A DNA stretch of 64,000 nucleotides from Halopenitus salinus (GTDB taxonomy: Archaea > Halobacteriota > Halobacteria > Halobacteriales > Haloferacaceae). The stretch lies in contig NZ_JBHSXL010000001.1 of NCBI RefSeq assembly GCF_042662125.1, forward strand, positions 124,001 through 188,000, read 5' to 3'. The position numbers and the translations under genes were made by a program. Shown piece after piece: positions 32,240 through 41,563 of the stretch. How positions within the stretch are numbered: the stretch's first letter is position 1; each line of letters starts with the position of its first letter. The notes beneath the pieces are model-generated. The model made no database searches. It was given only the letters and a program-made list of their open reading frames with translations, and had not been told where the DNA came from.

Positions 32240-33436
32240 TCACGCGTGGCGGTCAGGATCTCGATCGGAGTCGCTGTCGCGAACCGCATCGCGAATGGGC
32301 GCGAGGATCTCCTCGGTGAGGGTGTAGGGATCGGTCTCGCGGTCGCGGACGCGGCGCGCGAGCTCGTCGATCCCGCCCCGTCGTTCGATCTCCGTCTCGA
32401 CGAGTTCGCCGAGATCGTTCCGCAGGAGGGTCCGGATCTCCGCGGCGTACCGACGGCGTGCGGCGGCGGAGAGTCCGCCCGACGTCTCCAGGTGCTCGCG
32501 GTGGGCCGACAGCACCTCGAGGAGGTCGTCGATCCCGGTTCCGTCGGTGGCGATCGTCTCGACGATCTCCGGGCTCCACTCCGCGGAGCGATCACCGCTT
32601 TCGTCCGCAGCGCCGGTGTCCGGACCCTCGCCGTTCGAGTCGGCGGAGCCCCCGTGTTCGGCCGCGCTCGCGACCGCGCCGTGATGTCCGGTCGGAACGC
32701 CCGCGCCCGTCCCCTCACGTCGGTGGAGCATCTCCTCCAGTTCGGCGACGGTTCGGGTGGCACCGTCCATGTCGGCCTTGTTGACGACGAAGACGTCGCC
32801 GATCTCGAGGATGCCGGCCTTCAGCAGCTGGACGTCGTCGCCGGAGCCGGGCTGGACGAGCACGGCGACCGTGTCGGCGGTGCGGACGACGTCGACCTCG
32901 TTTTGCCCGGCGCCGACGGTCTCGATCAGGACCACGTCCTTGCCGAAGGCGTCGAGGGCCGTGATCGCGTCGGTCGTGGCGGCCGAGAGCCCGCCGAGCT
33001 GGCCGCGGGCGCTCATCGAGCGGAAGAACACGTCCATGTCGCCGACGTTCGAGGCCATCCGGATCCGGTCGCCGAGGACCGCCCCGCCGGAGTACGGCGA
33101 GGAGGGATCGACGGCGATCACGCCGACGGTGAGCCCGCGGTCGCGATAGGCCCGCGCCAGACGGTCGACGAGCGTCGACTTGCCGGCTCCCGGCGATCCC
33201 GTGATCCCGATCACCGCCGCGTCGCCGGCGTGCCGGTGGAGCATCGAGACGATCGACCGGTAGCCGGCGGTTCGATTCTCGATCCTCGTGATGACGCGTG
33301 CGAGCGCGCGCTGGTCGCCGGCGAGGAGGGATTCGACCAGCTCCCTCGAGGGCGAGTCCTCGTCGGAACGGTCGGAATCGGATGCGACCTCCGCGTCCCG
33401 ATCCGGCCCCGAGTCAGCGTCGGAACGGTCGGTCAT
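32240..33436 (-). CDS. meaB: Methylmalonyl-CoA mutase-associated GTPase MeaB
   Basis: MeaB protects and reloads methylmalonyl-CoA mutase. The 398-residue protein has the P-loop GITGSPGAGKSTLVDRLARA near residue 80, DPSSPYSGGAVLGDRIRM, the base motif NKADMD, and a C-terminal helical dimerisation part. A low-complexity insertion of about 45 residues (HHGAVASAAEHGG and following) splits the region after NKAD. Its ATG overlaps the stop of the cobalamin-binding subunit gene, so the two are made together. Confidence 0.93.
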   Translation of the reverse strand: MTDRSDADSGPDRDAEVASDSDRSDEDSPSRELVESLLAGDQRALARVITRIENRTAGYRSIVSMLHRHAGDAAVIGITGSPGAGKSTLVDRLARAYRDRGLTVGVIAVDPSSPYSGGAVLGDRIRMASNVGDMDVFFRSMSARGQLGGLSAATTDAITALDAFGKDVVLIETVGAGQNEVDVVRTADTVAVLVQPGSGDDVQLLKAGILEIGDVFVVNKADMDGATRTVAELEEMLHRREGTGAGVPTGHHGAVASAAEHGGSADSNGEGPDTGAADESGDRSAEWSPEIVETIATDGTGIDDLLEVLSAHREHLETSGGLSAAARRRYAAEIRTLLRNDLGELVETEIERRGGIDELARRVRDRETDPYTLTEEILAPIRDAVRDSDSDRDPDRHA

Positions 33437-33858
33437 CGGTCGGGCTCGCGATCCGGGACGTGCTCGCGGACGAACGCGATCGTCTCCTCCATCGGCGTCC
33501 CCGGGCCGAACACCTCGGCCACGCCGAGCTCCTTGAGGTGGCGCTCGTCGTCCTCGGGGACGATCCCGCCGACGAGGACGAGGGTGTCCTCCAGGGCCCC
33601 GTACTCCTCGAGCCCCTCGAGCACCTTCGGGATGAGCGTGTCGTGGGCGCCGGAGAGAATGGAGATGCCGAGGACGTCGACGTCCTCCTGGACTGCGGCC
33701 TGGACGATCTCCTCGGGCGCGCGGTGGAGCCCGGAGTAGATGACCTCGAAGCCCGCGTCCCGGAACGCCCGCGCGATGACGTGGGCACCCCGGTCGTGGC
33801 CGTCGAGGCCGACCTTGGCGACGAGACAGCGGATGGTCCGCTCCTCGCGAGTGTGCAT
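33433..33858 (-). CDS. mcmB: Methylmalonyl-CoA mutase cobalamin-binding subunit
   Basis: The 141-residue protein is a stand-alone B12-binding domain: KVGLDGHDRGAHVIARAF has the D-x-H-x2-G cobalamin ligand motif, followed by VIYSGLHRAPEE, GISILSGAHDTLIP and VLVGGIVPEDD. In archaea the mutase is split into this small subunit and a large catalytic one; the latter is not in the window. ATG 33858 is preferred over the GTG three codons upstream. It is directly followed by meaB. Confidence 0.93.
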   Translation of the reverse strand: MHTREERTIRCLVAKVGLDGHDRGAHVIARAFRDAGFEVIYSGLHRAPEEIVQAAVQEDVDVLGISILSGAHDTLIPKVLEGLEEYGALEDTLVLVGGIVPEDDERHLKELGVAEVFGPGTPMEETIAFVREHVPDREPDR

Positions 33859-33945
33859 GGGTGACACTTTACGAGTGGCCGGTTTGACTCTAACGAAACC
33901 GCCCGTCGATCGACGGGTCGGCGACGGATCCCGAAGGATCGACGC

Positions 33946-33999
33946 ATGGGTTTAAATGGGGTGGGGGAGAGATCACGTCCCGAGAGGGGGACGACACAC
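33946..33999 (+). promoter_or_regulatory. TATA-like box and leader for the DUF4013 gene
   Basis: GTTTAAATG at about 33951-33958 is TATA-like. Transcription about 27 bases later would start near 33982 and leave a short leader with a purine-rich GAGAGGGGG before GTG 34000. This supports GTG 34000 over the ATG 33946, which overlaps the box. Confidence 0.45.
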
Positions 34000-34629
34000 G
34001 TGATACACGACGCCATCAGCTATCCGACGAGCGGGGACGACTGGCCCATCAAGATCGGGATTCTCGCGGGACTGTCGCTGTTTTCGTGGTTGATCGTCCC
34101 GATCTTCCTCGTGGCTGGCTACTACGTTCGGATCCTGGAGACGACGGCGGAGGGCGGATCGGAACTCCCCGAGTGGAGCGACTGGGGCGATCTGTTCGTC
34201 GACGGGCTGAAACTGGTCGCGGTTGCTGTGGCGTACATGCTCGTACCGATCGTCGTCGCGGCGATCTCGTTTTTCCTCCTTCGGGACGTCTCCGTCGCGC
34301 TCGCGGGTTTGCTCGTCTTCGTGGTCACCGCGACGTTTTATTACCTGCTGCCGGCGTCGCTCGCGAACCACGCCGCGGTCGGAACGCTGGCTGCGGGATT
34401 CGACGTGGGAACGCTCGCGAGGGTCCTCACGTCCGTGGAATACGCGATGGCGTGGCTGCTCGCGCTCGGCATCATGGTCATCGGCGGGATCGTCGCGGCG
34501 ATCGTCTCGCTCGTACCGATCCTCGGTTGGATCGCCGGTCCCGTGATCGCGGCGACGGTGTACGTCGCCGCGTTGCACGTCTACGGGATCGGGTATCGCA
34601 ACGCGGTCGGAGGATCGGCCGTCCTGTGA
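34000..34629 (+). CDS. DUF4013 family membrane protein
   Basis: The 209-residue protein starts (GTG) with IHDAISYPTSGDDWPIKIG, the usual opening of archaeal DUF4013 proteins, and has about five membrane spans (ILAGLSLFSWLIVPIFLVAGYYV; LVAVAVAYMLVPIVVAAISFF; VALAGLLVFVVTATFYYLL; MAWLLALGIMVIGGIVAAIV; IAGPVIAATVYVAALHVYGI). The segment between spans 1 and 2, ELPEWSDWGDLFVDGLKL, is a family hallmark. Function is not known. It stands alone. Confidence 0.85.
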   Translation: MIHDAISYPTSGDDWPIKIGILAGLSLFSWLIVPIFLVAGYYVRILETTAEGGSELPEWSDWGDLFVDGLKLVAVAVAYMLVPIVVAAISFFLLRDVSVALAGLLVFVVTATFYYLLPASLANHAAVGTLAAGFDVGTLARVLTSVEYAMAWLLALGIMVIGGIVAAIVSLVPILGWIAGPVIAATVYVAALHVYGIGYRNAVGGSAVL

Positions 34630-34735
34630 GGCGGCTGAGGTCGGGAGATCGATCGGGGTGTGAGAACGAACCGTCGCGATCCGCGACCGAAACGGCAGAA
34701 AAGCTTTGTGGTCCGAGAGTGTGTGTACACGTATC

Positions 34736-35695
34736 ATGGCAACAGAAACGGTCGGCTCCGTGACCTTCCGGGTGGGGGCGCGGGACCCGACCGCCGTCGA
34801 GTGTTCGACGGCGTCCTGTGAGGTGTCGAGCGCCCTCTCCGATCCGGCGATCGCGACGGGGACGGTCCTGCTCGCGGTGGCGGCCCTCGTGACCTTCGTC
34901 TACATCTCGGAGGCGCGAACACAGCTCAGAGAGGAACGACGGCGGATCGTCGACGAGCGGGACGCCCTCGAGGAGTTCATCGATCGGACCCAGGGGCTGA
35001 CGCCCCACGAGGCCGACGAGTTCTCCACGGGGGGGAACGCCGCCGCGAGCGGGGGGGCGATCCCCCTCGCCCGCCACGGGACGGGTCCCCCCCGGCCGCC
35101 GGACGACCTCCGGGATCGGGTGTGTTCACAGTACCGCGAGACCGTCATGTCGGTCCCGCACTACACGGAGGAGTACGACGATACGCTCGCGGAGAGCCTC
35201 TCCGAGGAACTCGGCCCCGACGTCACCACGGCGCTTTTGGCCGAAGAGCGGGTCTCCGCGCCGCTTCATGCGACGATCGTCTCCCGGAGTCGAGGCGCTC
35301 AGATGGCACGCGAGGAGCTGCTCTCCGCCGTGGACGCGGAACTCTCGGAGATCGACGACGTCGAGGCGCGCCTCGAGCGGATCGACCGAACCAGACGGAA
35401 CCTCCGCTCGCATCTCGAGGACGGCAACGCGAAGCCGACCTTCGAGGCGTGTCAGGACGTCTGGGGGACGCTCGGCGATCTCGAGGAGGCCTGCGGGACC
35501 CTCGCCGCGGACAGACAGGAGACGCTTCGTGACCCGCCGTACGTCCCCGACGACGAGCAACCCTCGTTCCACGAGTACCTCTACGGAACCCTCGAGGAGA
35601 CCGCACATCCGGTGTTGTCCGCGATCGCGGAACTCACCGATCGAATACGGACGGACAGACGACGCGTCCTCGAGCGGCTGGCGTCGACCGGGTAG
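34736..35695 (+). CDS. Single-span membrane protein with coiled coil (DUF7260-like)
   Basis: The 319-residue protein has a short N-terminal segment with two cysteines (VECSTASCEV), one membrane span (IATGTVLLAVAALVTFVYI, about 38-58), and a long charged helical domain beginning REERRRIVDERDALEEFIDR. The cytoplasmic part continues as antiparallel helices. It matches a haloarchaeal family of unknown function. ATG 34736 begins the family N-terminus. Its position just upstream of the pilus operon may be accidental. Confidence 0.7.
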   Translation: MATETVGSVTFRVGARDPTAVECSTASCEVSSALSDPAIATGTVLLAVAALVTFVYISEARTQLREERRRIVDERDALEEFIDRTQGLTPHEADEFSTGGNAAASGGAIPLARHGTGPPRPPDDLRDRVCSQYRETVMSVPHYTEEYDDTLAESLSEELGPDVTTALLAEERVSAPLHATIVSRSRGAQMAREELLSAVDAELSEIDDVEARLERIDRTRRNLRSHLEDGNAKPTFEACQDVWGTLGDLEEACGTLAADRQETLRDPPYVPDDEQPSFHEYLYGTLEETAHPVLSAIAELTDRIRTDRRRVLERLASTG

Positions 35696-35772
35696 CGGAT
35701 TCAACGCGAGCGATCGGCGACGATCGGTGCGCCAACGTCAATTATTCTATACGTGATCGCGTGAAACGAAGG

Positions 35773-35812
35773 ATTATATATCGAACCGGCTGAACCCACG
35801 GCATCCAGAGGT
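35773..35812 (+). promoter_or_regulatory. Promoter of the pilus operon
   Basis: ATTATATA (35773-35780) is a strong TATA-like box; transcription would begin near 35804. A purine-rich AGAGGT (35807-35812) precedes GTG 35817 and could act as a ribosome binding site, unlike the leaderless genes around it. Confidence 0.5.
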
Positions 35813-35816
35813 CAAC

Positions 35817-38126
35817 GTGAGTGTCGAAGAACGGGACGGGACACCACTCCCCGGCCCAACAGTTCCAACGCCGGTCGCACCGGATCACCCCGACGCGTGG
35901 TATACACCCGACGTGCGGGCGCAGTACGAGCCGATCGCGGGCGTGGTGGCAACGATCCGCGAGGTCGACGGGCGGTTCGTCTACGGGAGCCGTTCGCCGC
36001 CGCTTTCGCCGGAGGACGAGGCGGCGCTTCGGACGGTTCGCGAACATTTCTCGGCCATCCGTCACCGACGACCGCTCACACGCGAGGGAGTGATCGAGCG
36101 TGCGGATCGGGGGTTCGAGCCGAAGTACGAACGCGCGCTCGACCGGCTCCTCGAGACGTCACGGGCTGCCCGTCGCCGGATCGACCACCACGCGTTGCGC
36201 GAACTCCGACTTCTCGGGGAGCTTACGCCCCTCGCCGTCGACGACCGTATCGAGGTGGGCGACGTGGGGGACTCGTCGGAACTCGTCGTTCACACGGCGT
36301 CGTTCGCGCCGGTCGAGACCGGCATCGGCGTCGATGCCGACTACGTCGAGCGCGTGGCCGGCGAGCGACTCCGGCGCTATGCCGTCCCGTTCGCGGGGTT
36401 TTCGGTGGACGTGGTCGTCTACCGCGAGCGGCTGTTGGGTTCGGACCGCTTCGAGATCAAGTACGCGGTGTTGGAGCCCGACCTGCTGCCCGGCGACGAG
36501 GCACTCATCGAGGCGTGTAAGGCGCGCATCTGGGAGACGAACGTCGATCGCGTCCTCGAGGACCGCGAGGCGTTCGTCGCCGATCGGGCGCGGCAGTTCC
36601 TCTCGCGGCGCCTGTTGGCACGAAACACGCGCGCCTGGCTGGAGGCGACGCGGTATCGAGTCCGGTCGGCGCTCGCAGGGTACGGGCTCGCGGTCCCGCC
36701 GGTCGACTCGCGGTACGCCCGCGACCGGCTCGACGACCTCGTTTACTACGTGCTTCGCGATTACGTCGGCGAGGGTATCCTGACCGTTCCGATCCGGGAT
36801 CCGAACCTGGAGGACATCGAGGCGAACCGGGTCGGCGAGCGCATCAAGGTGGTCCCGCGAACGACCGTCTTCGAGGGTACCGACGGCGCCGGCGACCGCG
36901 TTCCGACGAACCTGGCCTTCGAGAGCGAGCGGGCGTTCGTCAACGTGGTCACCCAGCTGGCCGCGAGCGACGGGAGGGAGCTGAACGCCTCGCGTCCCTC
37001 GGCGAAGGTCAACCTCGACGTCGAGGGAGTCGAGGAGACGATCCGGTGTGCGGTGGCGCTTCCGGTCATCTCCGAGGGCGGCCCGCACGTCTCGATCCGC
37101 AAACAGTCGGCCGAGACGCTGACGCCGGTCGACCTCCTCGAGTACGGGTCGATCTCGAGCGAGCTCGTGACCCTGCTTTGGCTGTTGTACGAGTCCCACG
37201 GAGTGGTGTTGTTCTCGGGGCCGACCGGCGTCGGCAAGACGACGCTCATGAACGCCCACATGCCCTTCATCCCGTTCGACGACCGGCCGATCTCGATCGA
37301 CGAGGGATCGAAGGAGGTCGACCTCCCCCACGAGACCGGGGTCTCGTTGACGACCCGCGAGCACGAAAGCGAGTACAAGCGGGTGACGATGGCGGAGTTG
37401 ATGACCGAGACGAACTACCTCAATCCCGACGTCGAGGTGATAGCGGAGATCAACACGCCGGCCTCCTTCGAGACGTTCGCGGAGGTGTTGAACACGGGCC
37501 ACGGAGTGTTGGGAACGACCCACGCGGAGGACGTCGAGACGCTCGTCAACCGCGTCATCGAGCGCGGCCTGCCCGCCTACCTGCTCCGGGAGCTGGACCT
37601 CGTCGTCTTCCCCCACAAGGTCGCCGGCGAGCGGTACGTCGCCCACGTGGTCGAGATCCTCTCGGAGGCGGAGTTCGAGGCGCTCGACCCCGCCGCCACG
37701 CGCGGCGTGGACGGGATCGATCGACGCGGCGGCGGCGGAACGATCCACAAAGGCGACGCGCGGATCCACTGGAACACGGTCGCCTGGCGGGACACCAACG
37801 GCGAGTTCCGCATCGAGTACGATCACCCGGCGCTCGCGAGTGGAGACGGGAACGCGGAGGCGACCGCGGCAGTAGGCGAGGTCGACCGCGGGGGTACAAG
37901 CGCCGGCGATCTCGGGTTCTACGTCCTCCACCGCCTGGCCGAACGCACCGATCGTGAACTCGAGGCGGTCGAGGCGGAGTTCCACCGAAAACACCGCTAC
38001 GTGAAGTATCTCGCCGGGGAGGGACTGGACGACTTCGAGGGGATCTTCGAGTTCCTCTCGGACCTCCGAACCGACGAGGCCGCGACCGTCGAGCGGGCCG
38101 CACGAACCACCGGGGCCGAGGAATGA
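35817..38126 (+). CDS. Type IV pilus/type II secretion ATPase (PilB/GspE-like)
   Basis: This cytoplasmic motor ATPase powers pilus assembly. The 769-residue protein has a long N-terminal domain and a RecA-like core with Walker A LFSGPTGVGKTTLMNAHM (about residue 465), the Asp/Glu boxes around ISIDEGSKEVDLPHE, Walker B-like VEVIAEINTPASFETFAEVL, and a His box TGHGVLGTTHAEDVETLVNR. The C-terminus holds extra sequence (FYVLHRLAERTDRELEAVEA) seen in haloarchaeal PilB proteins. Start GTG 35817. It overlaps the following membrane gene by four bases. Confidence 0.94.
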   Translation: MSVEERDGTPLPGPTVPTPVAPDHPDAWYTPDVRAQYEPIAGVVATIREVDGRFVYGSRSPPLSPEDEAALRTVREHFSAIRHRRPLTREGVIERADRGFEPKYERALDRLLETSRAARRRIDHHALRELRLLGELTPLAVDDRIEVGDVGDSSELVVHTASFAPVETGIGVDADYVERVAGERLRRYAVPFAGFSVDVVVYRERLLGSDRFEIKYAVLEPDLLPGDEALIEACKARIWETNVDRVLEDREAFVADRARQFLSRRLLARNTRAWLEATRYRVRSALAGYGLAVPPVDSRYARDRLDDLVYYVLRDYVGEGILTVPIRDPNLEDIEANRVGERIKVVPRTTVFEGTDGAGDRVPTNLAFESERAFVNVVTQLAASDGRELNASRPSAKVNLDVEGVEETIRCAVALPVISEGGPHVSIRKQSAETLTPVDLLEYGSISSELVTLLWLLYESHGVVLFSGPTGVGKTTLMNAHMPFIPFDDRPISIDEGSKEVDLPHETGVSLTTREHESEYKRVTMAELMTETNYLNPDVEVIAEINTPASFETFAEVLNTGHGVLGTTHAEDVETLVNRVIERGLPAYLLRELDLVVFPHKVAGERYVAHVVEILSEAEFEALDPAATRGVDGIDRRGGGGTIHKGDARIHWNTVAWRDTNGEFRIEYDHPALASGDGNAEATAAVGEVDRGGTSAGDLGFYVLHRLAERTDRELEAVEAEFHRKHRYVKYLAGEGLDDFEGIFEFLSDLRTDEAATVERAARTTGAEE

Positions 38127-40186
38127 GGGGGTTGGAGGGAACGAGCCGTAGATCCGAGCGACGCGCGACCGGGCGATCGGAAGGTTCCGATCGATCGCAC
38201 GATAGCGTCGGGGATCGTCTCTCGGCCGTCGATCGCGGGCTGTACGCGCTGTTCGCCCGCCACGCCGACGCGGAACGCCACGCGGGGGACAGACACCGCT
38301 ACCGGGGGACCCGTATCGACGCGAGCTTCGAGGTGTACCTCGCGCGCGTCTACGCGCTCTCGTGGATCGGGGGGATGCTGGCCGCGGCGCCGGCCGTCCT
38401 CGTGACCGCGGGGCTCTCGTCGGCGTTCGTGCGCCGGGTGAACGAGACGCTCGCGGTCGGGCTCCCCACGGAGACGATCGGCCTCGTGTCGGTTCCACGG
38501 GCATGGCTCGCGATCGCCGCCGGGGTGCTGGTCGGGGGTGTGGCCAAACGGGGGATCGTCGGACTCGGGGGAAGCTACCTGCGGTGGCTGGCGGCCGCCC
38601 GCCGGGACGACATCGAACGAACGCTTCCGGGCGCGGTTCGGTACCTCCACGCGCTCTCGTCGGGAAGCGACGACGCACGCGGCATGTTGCAGAAGACGGC
38701 GGTCAACGGGGCCTACGGGGAGACGGCGACGGCGTTTCGCGGGGCGCTCAACGGCGCACGACTGACGGGGAGCCTCGATCGGGCGCTCGGCCGCGCGGCG
38801 CGCGATACCCCCTCGAAGGATCTTCTCGGGCCGTTTCTGTTGAAGTTCCGCGAGCACGCGAACCAGGGGGAGGACGCGCTCGCGAACTACCTCCGGATGG
38901 AGGGCCGAATGCTCGGGCTGCGTGAGGACCGCGCCAGAAAGCGCGCGGAGGGGTTCTTAGAACTGCTCTCGGAGCTGTTCATCGTGCTGCTCGTGTTGCC
39001 CGCCCTCCTCGTGATCATCTTGAGCATCATCGGCGTTATCGCGCCGGGGCTCGCGAAGCCGATCGAAACGCCGCTCGGGGCGGTCTCGACGCGCGCGCTC
39101 TTGACCTACGGGAGCGGGGCGTTCATCCTCGTCGTCGGGCTCGCATCGGCGTCGGCGGTCGACCGGCTCCGCCCGCGCGACCAACGGGCGAGCTACGATC
39201 GGCCGAGCAGGGCGATCGCGACCCTCCGATCGGCGCCGACCAACCCCGCCTCGGCCGCGGCCGTGCTCGTGATCCCGTCCGTGCTGCTCGCCGCCGGGTT
39301 CGCCCTCGGCGGCGTCGATCCCGTGAACGTGGCGCTCTTCGGCTACCTCGCGTTCGCGCTGCCGGTCGGCGTCGTCTCGGTTCGTCGGGCCCGCCTCGAC
39401 GACGCGAAGGACCGCGAGATCAAGGACTTCGTCCACGCGGTCTCGGGCCACGTCTCGCTCGGCCGTCCGTTTCCGGAGGCCGTCGCGCTGGTGGCCCGTG
39501 AGGTCGATCTCGGCGCGTTGAACGCCGACGTCGCGGACCTGGCGTTCAACCTCTCGTTGACGACCGGGGGCGGAAGTCCGGGACCCGAGATCGGAGACGG
39601 GACCGGAGACGGCGGGGGCAGTGAAGTCGGAATCGGAATCGGAGGTGCGAGCGCAGGTGTGAACGGGTCCGGCGGCGTGAACGAAGACGAGACGCTCCGG
39701 ACGGCCGCGTTGAACCGGTTCGTGGAGACGGTCGGCACGCCGCTTGCCGCACAGACGGTCGGGCTGGTCACGGGAGCACTCGAGGCCGGCAGCGACACGG
39801 AGACCGTCTTCGAGACGCTCCAGACGGAGATCGGACGGCTCTATCACCAAAAGCGCGCGCTCCGGTCGGCGATGCTCGTCTACGTCGCGGTCGGGTGGAC
39901 GGCCGCGCTGTTGGTGATCGGGATCGTGGTCGCGGTCAACGTCTACGTCATCGACGGGTTCGCCCAACTGTCGGCGGTCTCCGGGGCCGGCAGCCTGGCG
40001 CTCGATCCGGGGTCGATCCGGCCGGCGCGCGAGCGCTATCGGTTCTACGTCGTGATGCAGGCGACCATGCTCGCCTCCGGCTGGTTCGCCGGCGCCGCCT
40101 CGCGCGGGTACTACGAGGCGCTCTTGCACTCCGGCTCGCTCGTCGGCGTGTGTTATCTGATCTTCGCCGGGATGGGGTTGTTGTGA
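38123..40186 (+). CDS. Type II secretion F/TadC-like pilus assembly membrane protein
   Basis: The 687-residue protein is the platform (PilC/TadC) partner of the upstream ATPase. Two T2SSF-type domains are visible: the first with RTLPGAVRYLHALSSGSDDA-like text (ERTLPGAVRYLHALSSGSDD) and FLKFREHANQGEDALANYL-type sequence, the second with VHAVSGHVSLGRPFPEAVAL. Membrane spans flank them (GGMLAAAPAVLVTAGLSSAF; LFIVLLVLPALLVIILSIIG; VLVIPSVLLAAGFALGGVD; GWTAALLVIGIVVAVNVYVI). A Gly-rich insert (about residues 490-515) interrupts the second domain. Overlaps both neighbours. Confidence 0.93.
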   Translation: MRGLEGTSRRSERRATGRSEGSDRSHDSVGDRLSAVDRGLYALFARHADAERHAGDRHRYRGTRIDASFEVYLARVYALSWIGGMLAAAPAVLVTAGLSSAFVRRVNETLAVGLPTETIGLVSVPRAWLAIAAGVLVGGVAKRGIVGLGGSYLRWLAAARRDDIERTLPGAVRYLHALSSGSDDARGMLQKTAVNGAYGETATAFRGALNGARLTGSLDRALGRAARDTPSKDLLGPFLLKFREHANQGEDALANYLRMEGRMLGLREDRARKRAEGFLELLSELFIVLLVLPALLVIILSIIGVIAPGLAKPIETPLGAVSTRALLTYGSGAFILVVGLASASAVDRLRPRDQRASYDRPSRAIATLRSAPTNPASAAAVLVIPSVLLAAGFALGGVDPVNVALFGYLAFALPVGVVSVRRARLDDAKDREIKDFVHAVSGHVSLGRPFPEAVALVAREVDLGALNADVADLAFNLSLTTGGGSPGPEIGDGTGDGGGSEVGIGIGGASAGVNGSGGVNEDETLRTAALNRFVETVGTPLAAQTVGLVTGALEAGSDTETVFETLQTEIGRLYHQKRALRSAMLVYVAVGWTAALLVIGIVVAVNVYVIDGFAQLSAVSGAGSLALDPGSIRPARERYRFYVVMQATMLASGWFAGAASRGYYEALLHSGSLVGVCYLIFAGMGLL

Positions 40187-41067
40187 CTCTCGACGGACGG
40201 GACGGGCCGGAGGATCGAGACGCCGCCGCCCAACGCGGCCCGACAGGAGGTCGAGACGCCGCCGCCCAGCGTGGCCCGACAGGAGGTCGAGACGCCGCCG
40301 CCCAGCGCGGCGTCTCGACGGTCATCGGAGTCGCACTCCTCATCGGGGTCACCGTTGCGAGCATGGGCGTCATCACGGCCGGCATGGGCGTCGTCGTCGA
40401 GGACCACGCGCGGACGATCGAGGCCGACGGGGTCGAGACGGCGCTGACCACGGCGATCGAGGACACCGCGTCCCCGGGCCACCACCGAACGCGACTCCCG
40501 GTTTCGTCCGGGCGCGTCGAGACCGTCGAGCGATCGGTTCGGATCGGGACGGACGGCGGCTGGACGAGACGGGAGGCGAACGGGATCCGGTACGTCTCCG
40601 AGTCGGGAACGCGACGCGTCGAGACCGTCGCCGGCACGGTGGTCCGCGGCGACGGCCGGACAGCACGGGTCACGCGCGATCCCTCGCTGCTCGTCTCCGA
40701 GGAGATCGTCGCCTTCACGCTGCCCGTGATCAGGGGAACGGAACACGTCGCAGTCTCCGGAGCCGGAGCGGAATCGGTCTCCGGAGCTGGGTCGAGAGCG
40801 GGCGGCGGGCTGGTGCTCGAGACGACGGTTCGACACGAGCGCCGGGAACTCGAGGGCGATACGTTCCGCGTGGCGATCGAGACGCCCGCGCCGGCGGCGC
40901 TCGAACGGGCGTTCGAGCGACTGATCGAGACGGCGGGCGTCGAGGGGACCGTCGAATCGACGACGTTCCCGGGGGACACCCACCCGAGCGTCGTGGCGAC
41001 GATCGAGGGCGAGCGTGCGGGACACCTGCTCGTTCGGGAGGTCGACCTGGAGGTGCGGCGTGGGTAA
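40183..41067 (+). CDS. Pilin-like protein with repeated leader (pilin 1 of operon)
   Basis: Start GTG 40183 overlaps the TadC stop. The 294-residue protein has a hydrophilic leader containing two and a half copies of a 12-residue repeat (RDAAAQRGPTGG), then the class III signal QRGVSTVIGVALLIGVTVAS, a pilin-type hydrophobic helix that prepilin peptidase PibD would free by cutting near G-V. The remaining 240 residues form a beta-rich extracellular part. It is the largest of five pilin-like genes here and probably the main or tip subunit; the exact role is inferred. Confidence 0.8.
   Translation: MTLDGRDGPEDRDAAAQRGPTGGRDAAAQRGPTGGRDAAAQRGVSTVIGVALLIGVTVASMGVITAGMGVVVEDHARTIEADGVETALTTAIEDTASPGHHRTRLPVSSGRVETVERSVRIGTDGGWTRREANGIRYVSESGTRRVETVAGTVVRGDGRTARVTRDPSLLVSEEIVAFTLPVIRGTEHVAVSGAGAESVSGAGSRAGGGLVLETTVRHERRELEGDTFRVAIETPAPAALERAFERLIETAGVEGTVESTTFPGDTHPSVVATIEGERAGHLLVREVDLEVRRG
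40215..40312. repeat. 36-bp in-frame tandem repeat in the pilin leader
   Basis: Units start at 40215, 40251 and 40287 (third partial). Each begins TCGAGACGCCGCCGCCCA and encodes GGRDAAAQRGPT-type residues. Differences among units are only two bases, indicating recent expansion. Confidence 0.92.
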
Positions 41068-41563
41068 CGAGGTTCCGAAACGTCGGGACGGCAGATGCAC
41101 CGGAACCGACCGGGCGGTCACGCCGGTGACGGGCAAGCTGTTCGAGATCGCCATCGTCGTGTTGTTCGTCGCGGCGCTTTCGGCGGTCCTCTACGGCGGC
41201 GTCGTCCCGGAGTACCGCACCGCGACCGCCGTCGAGATCGAGGACCGAACCCTCGCCGCGGCGTCGAACGCGATCGAGGCGTCCGTGCCGGCGTCGGGAA
41301 CGGGCCGGACCACCGTCCGGCGTTCGACCGGGGAGACGCGCGTCGACCTGCCGGGGACGATCCGCGGACGGCCATACCGGATCCGGGCGGTGACGGACGC
41401 GATCCGGCTCGAACACCCCCATCCTTCCGTCGGGGGACGCCTGGTGCCGGCGTTGCCGCCGCGGGTGACGGAGGTAGAAGGGGAGTGGCGAAGCGGCGGA
41501 ACGCTCCTCGTGCGCGCGCGGCTGTCGGACGGTGAGGTGACGCTGGAGCTGGTGACGAGATGA
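41060..41563 (+). CDS. Pilin-like membrane-anchored protein (pilin 2)
   Basis: The 167-residue protein starts at GTG 41060 inside the end of pilin 1 (8-base overlap). After a basic leader it has DRAVTPVTGKLFEIAIVVLF, a haloarchaeal pilin-like signal/anchor helix, and then an extracellular domain of about 120 residues with no cysteine (ATAVEIEDRTLAAASNAIEA follows the helix). It matches the small pseudopilins that accompany PilB/PilC in haloarchaea. Role: minor pilin, inferred. Confidence 0.75.
   Translation: MGNEVPKRRDGRCTGTDRAVTPVTGKLFEIAIVVLFVAALSAVLYGGVVPEYRTATAVEIEDRTLAAASNAIEASVPASGTGRTTVRRSTGETRVDLPGTIRGRPYRIRAVTDAIRLEHPHPSVGGRLVPALPPRVTEVEGEWRSGGTLLVRARLSDGEVTLELVTR

Noticed and set aside
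36159..38678. 839-codon frame opposite the pilus ATPase
   Set aside because: Antisense shadow crossing two genes of a tight operon.
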